In this document: piece by piece, positions 58,915 through 64,000 of the stretch
Numbering within the stretch: position 1 is the first letter of the stretch
Layout: each line of letters starts with the position of its first letter
NCBI GenBank assembly: GCA_947501475.1
Contig: CANMWA010000003.1
Location: 186,001 to 250,000, forward strand
Direction: 5' to 3'
Origin: an uncultured Aquimarina sp.
GTDB lineage: Bacteria > Bacteroidota > Bacteroidia > Flavobacteriales > Flavobacteriaceae
Length of the DNA stretch: 64,000 nt
Translations under genes and position numbers: made by a program
Notes under the pieces: generated by a model
The model's database searches: none
Seen by the model: only the letters and a program-made list of their open reading frames with translations
Told to the model about the DNA's origin: nothing

Positions 58915-59508
58915 TTAATTCTTTCTAATATAAGTAAAAGTGCTTGTAGTTTCAACTACATTGATATCTATTCCATCCAGAGGGAGATCGATTAATGTAT
59001 CATTATTATCTCTTTTCCAACTTAAAACAAGTTTATCAGCAGACGATTCTATTATTTCAGAAGTTATAGTGGTTGGTTCTCCCCCTTCTATTTCAATATA
59101 GGTATTAACAAGATTTCCATTTTCAATTTTCCAATCCCCAACATGAAAGCCTTCTTGTTGATCTGCATTAGAGTTAATAACACTTTCTACTTTATCAACT
59201 TCAACTCCATCACAATTCAATATTGTTGTTACTTTATAAGAACCTGTACTAATAATTTTATTAGGATTCTCTGTGATGGTAATGCTATACTTATATTCTG
59301 AACCTATCGCAGTATACTCACAATTTTGAGAATTCCCCTCGAGTTTCAACACACTGCTTTCGCTTATTTTATGCTCAGTTATTTCCCAAGTACCTAATAT
59401 CTTTGATTCATTTTCCTCTGGCGAATCAGAGTTATCATCAGATCCACAAGATAAGATTACTAATGACAACACAAAAACTGTTATTTGGGATACAATGCTT
59501 TTCATCAT
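58915..59508 (-). CDS. Lipocalin-like hypothetical lipoprotein
   Basis: A 197-residue protein with a lipoprotein signal (MMKSIVSQITVFVLSLVILSCG, lipobox ILSC) and an acidic linker (SDDNSDSPEENES). The mature part begins ILGTWEITEHKIS and has strands such as EYKYSITITENPN, FHVGDWKIENGNLVNTYIE, LVLSWKRDN and ends FTYIRKN. The G-x-W start and beta-rich pattern fit the lipocalin-like domains common in Bacteroidota. It ends 15 nt before panE on the same strand. Function unknown. Confidence 0.78.
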   Translation of the reverse strand: MMKSIVSQITVFVLSLVILSCGSDDNSDSPEENESKILGTWEITEHKISESSVLKLEGNSQNCEYTAIGSEYKYSITITENPNKIISTGSYKVTTILNCDGVEVDKVESVINSNADQQEGFHVGDWKIENGNLVNTYIEIEGGEPTTITSEIIESSADKLVLSWKRDNNDTLIDLPLDGIDINVVETTSTFTYIRKN

Positions 59509-59598
59509 GATTTTTTAAATTATTTGTGGACAAAAATATTATTTTTATGTATCAGATCGTTATTTGTTATATATTTTTACGCATAAATCAGATTATCT

Positions 59599-60477
59599 AT
59601 GAGTTCATCTTTTGAAAAATACCAAAAACGACGACTAATTTCTTCTTATTTTTCGGTAGTGATTAGTATTTCGTTGGTGCTATTTTTATTAGGATTACTG
59701 GGGTTATTGGTTTTGAACACTAAAAAAGTTGCAGACCATTTTAAAGAAAAAATTGCGCTTACTATTTATTTAAAAGATACCGCAAAAGAAGTAGAAATTA
59801 AACAGCTAGAAAAAACACTTGCTCTGGCAGAGTACACTAAATCTACAACCTTTATTTCTAAGGATGAAGCTGCCGAAGAGCATAGTAAAGATATTGGAGA
59901 AAATTTTATGGATTTTTTGGGTTACAACCCGCTACAGAATTCAATAGATGTATATCTGAAAGCTGATTTTGTGGATTCTGCCAAGATTGAAGAAATCTCT
60001 GGATCTATCACCAAAAAGAATTTTGTAGATGAAGTGATTTACGATAAGCCTCTCATTTCTTTACTAAACGATAACATCAAGCGAATTAGTTTTTGGGTAT
60101 TATTAATTAGCGGTCTTTTTACTTTTATAGCTGTATTACTTATTAATAGTTCTATTCGTTTATCGGTATATTCTAAGCGATTTATTATCAAAACCATGCA
60201 AATGGTAGGTGCTACAAAAAAGTTTATCCGCAAGCCTTTTGTATGGAAAAGTGTGCGCCTAGGCATGATAGGAGCTGCTGTAGCGTTGATTGGAGTGAGT
60301 ATAGTATTATACTATATTAATGAAACATTCCCCGAATTAGCATTGCTAGATGACGAAATCTTACTCATTATTTTATTTCTAGGAGTTTTTGGAATTGGAG
60401 TGGTAATCACATGGATCAGTACCTTTTTTGCCACACAGAGGTTCTTAAATTTAAGGACTGATGAACTTTATTATTAA
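59599..60477 (+). CDS. ftsX: Cell-division protein FtsX
   Basis: A 292-residue inner-membrane protein with four transmembrane segments: one near residues 17-40 (ISLVLFLLGLLGLLVL), then a periplasmic domain (about 45-160, KEKIALTIYLKDTAKEVEI), then three in the FtsX domain (FWVLLISGLFTFIAVLLI, IGAAVALIGVSIVLYYI, LIILFLGVFGIGVVITWI). With FtsE it controls peptidoglycan hydrolases at the division site; ftsE is not adjacent. Head of a run of overlapping or close genes to truB. Confidence 0.9.
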   Translation: MSSSFEKYQKRRLISSYFSVVISISLVLFLLGLLGLLVLNTKKVADHFKEKIALTIYLKDTAKEVEIKQLEKTLALAEYTKSTTFISKDEAAEEHSKDIGENFMDFLGYNPLQNSIDVYLKADFVDSAKIEEISGSITKKNFVDEVIYDKPLISLLNDNIKRISFWVLLISGLFTFIAVLLINSSIRLSVYSKRFIIKTMQMVGATKKFIRKPFVWKSVRLGMIGAAVALIGVSIVLYYINETFPELALLDDEILLIILFLGVFGIGVVITWISTFFATQRFLNLRTDELYY

Positions 60478-61315
60478 TCTATCTTTAATGGGCCCTCTAG
60501 AATGGAATGTTGATCCTGAAATCACAACCTTATTTGGGACTTTTCCGATAAAATACTACGGAATACTTTTTGTCTCTGGATTATTATTGGGGTATGAAGT
60601 TGTGAAACGAATTTATAAATCTGAAAATATCCCAATTGAAAATCTTGAAAAACTTTCTACCTATCTATTTATAGGAATATTGGCAGGTGCGCGACTTGGT
60701 CATTGTCTTTTTTATGATTTTACTTATTACCATGAACACCCTTTAGAGATATTTTTACCGTTTCAAATTACAGATGGCAATTGGCATTTTATTGGATTTG
60801 CAGGATTAGCAAGTCATGGAGGTAGTGTGGGGGCAATAACTGCTATTGTTCTGTATTGCTTAAAAAGTAAAACTGCATTACTTTGGGTACTAGATCGAGT
60901 AGCGATAGGCGCACCTATTACAGGAGCATTTATAAGATTTGGAAATTTCATGAATTCTGAAATCTACGGAAAACCAACTAATGGTAATTATGGTGTTGTT
61001 TTTATGCAAGACGATATGATCCCAAGACATCCTACACAATTATATGAAGCTTTTTGTTATCTACTGATCTTTGGGTTATTGTGGTATCTATATAAAAAAA
61101 CTACCCTAAGAAATAATAAAGGATTCATTTTTGGAGTATTATTAGTCATGCTATTCTCTGCAAGATTACTATTAGAAATCTTCAAAGAAAATCAAGTAGC
61201 TTTTGAAGATAGCATGGCACTTAATATGGGACAAATATTAAGCATTCCATTTATAGCAGCAGGTCTCATCTTACTATTCTTAGATAAAATTAAAGCTAAA
61301 CTCAAAATATCATAA
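60461..61315 (+). CDS. lgt: Prolipoprotein diacylglyceryl transferase
   Basis: A 284-residue inner-membrane enzyme that adds diacylglycerol to the lipobox cysteine of prelipoproteins. Motifs: GILAGARLGHCLFYDF, GLASHGGSVGAI (catalytic-region His-Gly-Gly), the Lgt signature FIRFGNFMNSEIYG near residue 165, and RHPTQLYEA. About seven transmembrane segments. The ATG at 60461 overlaps the ftsX end by 17 nt; an alternative ATG at 60488 (MGPLEWNVDPE) would remove nine residues. It serves the many lipoproteins in this window. Confidence 0.95.
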   Translation: MNFIINLSLMGPLEWNVDPEITTLFGTFPIKYYGILFVSGLLLGYEVVKRIYKSENIPIENLEKLSTYLFIGILAGARLGHCLFYDFTYYHEHPLEIFLPFQITDGNWHFIGFAGLASHGGSVGAITAIVLYCLKSKTALLWVLDRVAIGAPITGAFIRFGNFMNSEIYGKPTNGNYGVVFMQDDMIPRHPTQLYEAFCYLLIFGLLWYLYKKTTLRNNKGFIFGVLLVMLFSARLLLEIFKENQVAFEDSMALNMGQILSIPFIAAGLILLFLDKIKAKLKIS

Positions 61316-61316
61316 T

Positions 61317-61724
61317 ATGGGAAAAATCGGCAAGATATGGTTTTCGATTGTTTTTGTGCTTTTTGTCATTTTTATGATTATTGTAATTCAAACATTTCGG
61401 CCCGTTAGAAATGTGCAGCCAGATGATGTAATGAAAATTGCTGGTACCGTAATTGAAATTAAAGAAGCACCAGGTTTTGATATTGCTATCACCCTAGAAA
61501 ATGATAATCATTATTATTATATAAATAGAGGATTACAACACGAATTAACGATAGAGCAGTTACATACGGATCTACTTAACAAAAAGGTTACTTTGTATTC
61601 TATTAAAAGATGGACTATCTTTACTCGCGACGGAAACATGGGACATGTTTCTAAGATACTAGTTGATGACCAAGTGATTTATAATGAACTTAATAACGAT
61701 ATTCATGAGCAAACAACAAACTAA
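61317..61724 (+). CDS. Hypothetical membrane-anchored protein
   Basis: A 135-residue protein with one N-terminal transmembrane segment (IWFSIVFVLFVIFMIIVIQTF) and a small outer domain rich in strands (VMKIAGTVIEIKEAPGFDIAITLENDNHYYYINRGLQ, read in parts), perhaps an OB-like fold. No family recognised. It starts 1 nt after the lgt stop and overlaps the DUF3098 start by 20 nt, so it belongs to the same operon. Confidence 0.75.
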   Translation: MGKIGKIWFSIVFVLFVIFMIIVIQTFRPVRNVQPDDVMKIAGTVIEIKEAPGFDIAITLENDNHYYYINRGLQHELTIEQLHTDLLNKKVTLYSIKRWTIFTRDGNMGHVSKILVDDQVIYNELNNDIHEQTTN

Positions 61725-61968
61725 AAACCCACAACATAAGCACGATTTTGTTTTCGGAAAGAAGAACTATATTGTAATGGCTATAGGAATTGCTGTAATA
61801 GCTCTAGGTTTTATCCTTATGGCAGGCGGAGGAAGTGATGATCCTAATGTTTTTAATCCTGAAATCTATAACTTCAGAAGAATTAGGCTGGCTCCAACTA
61901 TTGTTTTGATTGGTTTTGGAATCGAAATATATGCTATTTTACTAAATCCTGATAAACAGAAAAAGTAG
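61705..61968 (+). CDS. DUF3098 family small membrane protein
   Basis: An 87-residue protein with a polar N-terminus (MSKQQTKNPQHKHDFVFGKKN) and two transmembrane segments (YIVMAIGIAVIALGFILMAGG and APTIVLIGFGIEIYAILL). The FGKKNY...GFILMAGGGSDDPNVFNPEIYNFRRIRLAP pattern, read in parts, identifies DUF3098, which in Bacteroidota sits between ftsX and uppP. The family may act in division or envelope synthesis; this is inferred from context only. A frame extension to 61684 is unlikely. Confidence 0.88.
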   Translation: MSKQQTKNPQHKHDFVFGKKNYIVMAIGIAVIALGFILMAGGGSDDPNVFNPEIYNFRRIRLAPTIVLIGFGIEIYAILLNPDKQKK

Positions 61969-62001
61969 TCATCATAACACTCTACTCTTATAGTAGTTAT
62001 A

Positions 62002-62009
62002 TATATTTG
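62002..62009 (+). promoter_or_regulatory. -7 element upstream of uppP
   Basis: TATATTTG, a full TAnnTTTG match, 27 nt before the uppP ATG; no clear TTG 19 nt upstream. Confidence 0.45.
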
Positions 62010-62036
62010 CATCGAATTTAAGAAAACCCATCCTAC

Positions 62037-62831
62037 ATGGAAATCATTGATGCAATTATTTTAGGTATTGTACAAGGTCTTACAGAATTCTTGCCAGTTT
62101 CTTCTAGTGGGCACCTAGAAATAGGCAAAGCCATTTTAGGAGACAATAGTGTACCAGAAGAATCTTTACTTTTTACCGTAATTTTACATTTTGCAACTGC
62201 ATTAAGTACTATTGTTGTATTTAGAAAAGACATATTGGTTATTATTAAAGGGTTATTTGCATTCAAGAAAAATGAAGAAACTTTTTTCTCTCTTAAAATC
62301 ATAATTTCTATGCTACCTGCAGTACTTGTAGGTTTATTTTTTGAAGAACAATTAGAACAACTTTTTGGTGGTAATATTGCCTTTGTAGGCTTTATGTTGA
62401 TTATTACTGCTGTACTTTTATGGTTAGCTGATAAAGCAAAAGACACTCAAAAACCCGTAAGTAACTCTAATGCGCTTGTGATAGGTATCGCACAGGCGAT
62501 TGCTATGTTGCCAGGGATTTCAAGAAGTGGAGCTACAATTTCTACTTCAGTATTGTTAGGAAATGATAAAACTAAAGCTGCTCGATTTTCATTCTTAATG
62601 GTCATCCCGTTAATTTTTGGAAAAATAGCAAAAGACATTCTAAGCGGCGACCTTTCTTTTTCATCAGAAAATAGTCTCCCATTAGCTCTTGGATTTATTT
62701 CAGCGTTTATTTCTGGGCTTTTTGCATGTACATGGATGATTTCATTGGTAAAACAAAGCAAATTAACTTATTTTGCCGTATATTGTATTCTTGTTGGCTT
62801 GTTAGCCATCATTTTTGGTTTTATTAAATAG
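62037..62831 (+). CDS. uppP: Undecaprenyl-diphosphate phosphatase
   Basis: A 264-residue inner-membrane phosphatase (BacA family) that recycles the undecaprenyl carrier for peptidoglycan and other envelope polymers. The two active-site motifs are GLTEFLPVSSSGHLEIG near residue 20 and LPGISRSGATISTSVLLG near residue 160. About eight transmembrane segments. It starts 68 nt after DUF3098, with its own promoter element, and is followed at 11 nt by truB. Confidence 0.96.
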   Translation: MEIIDAIILGIVQGLTEFLPVSSSGHLEIGKAILGDNSVPEESLLFTVILHFATALSTIVVFRKDILVIIKGLFAFKKNEETFFSLKIIISMLPAVLVGLFFEEQLEQLFGGNIAFVGFMLIITAVLLWLADKAKDTQKPVSNSNALVIGIAQAIAMLPGISRSGATISTSVLLGNDKTKAARFSFLMVIPLIFGKIAKDILSGDLSFSSENSLPLALGFISAFISGLFACTWMISLVKQSKLTYFAVYCILVGLLAIIFGFIK

Positions 62832-62842
62832 CCCCCTCTATA

Positions 62843-63550
62843 ATGTTAACCGATCAAAACTATAAAGACGGTCAAATCCTTTTGATCGATAAGCCGTTGC
62901 AATGGACATCTTTCCAGGTTGTAAATAAATTACGATGGCTTATTCGCAAAAACTTTGGTATTAAAAAAATTAAAGTTGGGCACGCAGGAACTTTAGATCC
63001 TCTTGCATCGGGATTACTTGTTATCTGCACAGGTAAGTTCACCAAACGTATACAAGAGTTTCAGGGGCAAGTTAAAGAATATACAGGAACCATAACTTTG
63101 GGAGCTACAACACCGTCATATGACCTAGAAACTGAAATTGATCAGAGATTTTCAATCGAGCATATTTCAGAAGAAAGTATCAAAGAAGCTACTGCAAATT
63201 TTATTGGAGAAATAGAGCAGTATCCACCTGTTTTTTCTGCATTAAAAAAAGATGGTAAACGCTTATATGAATATGCCAGAGAAGGTGAAGAAGTTGAAAT
63301 AAAATCACGCAAAATAACCATAAATGAATTTGAAATCACAAGGGTCGAATTGCCTGAAGTAGATTTCAAAGTAATTTGTGGTAAAGGAACATATATTAGA
63401 TCATTAGCACACGATTTTGGAAAAAAACTAAACAGTGGGGCTCACTTAACTGCATTGAGAAGGACAAAAATAGGATCATTTTCTGTTGAAGATAGTATCA
63501 CTATTGAGAATTTTGAAAATCAGTTACCAACAAAAATTGAAACTGCATAA
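62843..63550 (+). CDS. truB: tRNA pseudouridine(55) synthase
   Basis: A 235-residue enzyme that makes pseudouridine 55 in the T-loop of tRNAs. Motifs: LLIDKPLQWTSFQVVNKLR, the catalytic Asp in KVGHAGTLDPLASGLLV, YTGTITLGATTPSYDLE and GTYIRSLAHDFG. It lacks the C-terminal PUA domain of E. coli TruB, as is usual for shorter Bacteroidota forms. It follows uppP by 11 nt and precedes the partial gene at 63584 by 33 nt. Confidence 0.96.
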   Translation: MLTDQNYKDGQILLIDKPLQWTSFQVVNKLRWLIRKNFGIKKIKVGHAGTLDPLASGLLVICTGKFTKRIQEFQGQVKEYTGTITLGATTPSYDLETEIDQRFSIEHISEESIKEATANFIGEIEQYPPVFSALKKDGKRLYEYAREGEEVEIKSRKITINEFEITRVELPEVDFKVICGKGTYIRSLAHDFGKKLNSGAHLTALRRTKIGSFSVEDSITIENFENQLPTKIETA

Positions 63551-63583
63551 AATATAGTATAATAAAAATAGTTATAGATACCT

Positions 63584-64000
63584 ATGGAGTTTATAGAAAA
63601 ACATAAAGCATTGATAATCACATCGATGTTGATGGGAATTTTTGTTCTTAGCTTGTATAATATCAATATGATAAACAAGCAAAAAGAACAATCTGAAATT
63701 TTATTAGAAATTCCTGAAGAGTTTCTTGCCAAAATGGAAGAGCCAGAAATTGAAGAAGAGCTTATTGCTCAAGATAACAGACAGCTTGACAATGCCAGAA
63801 GAACCCATGACGCTTATAATGAAGACTTTGAAGATCATGAGGAATTTGAACAAAAATTAAAATCCTTAACCGAAACTCCGGAAGCGTCTGAAGAAGCTGA
63901 AGAACCAGAAACTGAAGAAGCCGAAATCCCTCTGGAAGATAAAAAAGAAAAACCTAAAGAAGAAGAGGAAATCAACAATAGAAACAGTTCTCTTACCTTT
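63584..64000 (+). CDS. Partial membrane-anchored hypothetical protein, acidic coiled coil, cut by window edge
   Basis: An open frame of 139 residues to the window end, from the ATG at 63584 (MEFIEKHKALIITSMLMG). One transmembrane segment (about residues 10-26) precedes a long, very acidic stretch rich in Glu and Lys (EFLAKMEEPEIEEELIAQ, EEAEEPETEEAEIPLEDKK). The layout resembles TonB-like energy transducers or other periplasm-spanning proteins, but no TonB C-terminal domain is inside the window. It continues the ftsX-truB gene run on the same strand. Confidence 0.7.
   Translation, partial: MEFIEKHKALIITSMLMGIFVLSLYNINMINKQKEQSEILLEIPEEFLAKMEEPEIEEELIAQDNRQLDNARRTHDAYNEDFEDHEEFEQKLKSLTETPEASEEAEEPETEEAEIPLEDKKEKPKEEEEINNRNSSLTF

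Noticed and set aside
1..64000. CRISPR array, prophage or plasmid functions
   Set aside because: No regularly spaced direct repeats with unique spacers, and no phage structural, replication or partition genes were seen.

Overview
The window looks like chromosome of a low-GC member of the Flavobacteriaceae (Bacteroidota). Evidence: many starts are preceded by the flavobacterial -7 element TAnnTTTG (tyrS, mrp, pckA, leuS, uppP); there is a type IX secretion sorting domain, a TonB-dependent receptor with a CarboxypepD_reg-like N-terminus, DUF4271, DUF4296 and DUF3098 proteins, and the ftsX-lgt-DUF3098-uppP-truB cluster. AT content suggests something near Aquimarina, but the genus is a guess. I saw no tRNA, rRNA, CRISPR array, transposase or integrase gene.

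Layout. 1-1.2 kb: universal stress protein (cut by the window edge) and acylphosphatase, divergent around an FNR/CRP-like box. 1.4-6.7 kb: five accessory genes, all on +, separated by long imperfect palindromes. The start of each unit is complementary to the beginning of the palindrome that follows it, which is the hallmark of integron cassettes; with no integrase here it resembles a CALIN (attC cluster lacking an integrase). 7-14.4 kb: hibernation factor, a MacAB/Lol-type ABC exporter, an Mla-type lipid transporter (mlaEFD plus one gene) and an HMA metallochaperone-like gene, with two more FNR-like boxes in divergent intergenic gaps. 14.5-23.7 kb: DUF2911, AraC regulator, metallophosphoesterase, NifU/Mrp Fe-S proteins, alkyltransferase-like protein, LysE, trmB and a glycosyltransferase.

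23.6-35.9 kb is a phosphate neighbourhood: PhoR/PhoB-type two-component pair, a phosphate transporter fused to a PhoU-like domain, a phosphate-porin-like protein, ChrA, a MORN protein, a TonB receptor and a beta-helix lipoprotein. AACATT-type units repeated every 11 bp, with fixed spacing to the -7 element, precede the transporter, porin and receptor genes and look like Pho boxes. 36-41 kb: MATE exporter, orphan T9SS sorting domain, LuxE-like/transglutaminase-like/DUF350 operon, YHS protein. 41-64 kb is mostly housekeeping: tyrS, pyrC, a dolichol-phosphate-mannose-synthase-like glycosyltransferase, hemD, pckA, a saccharopine dehydrogenase-like protein with an Lrp regulator, ald, SemiSWEET, leuS, panE, ftsX, lgt, uppP, truB, and a partial gene at the right edge. 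Several GC-richer intergenic repeats occur at 51.5-58 kb, and one repeat-like segment is translated in frame inside leuS.

The three strongest leads are the cassette array, the FNR-like regulon with class II geometry, and the 11-bp Pho-box lattice. All are read by eye; none was tested by computation.
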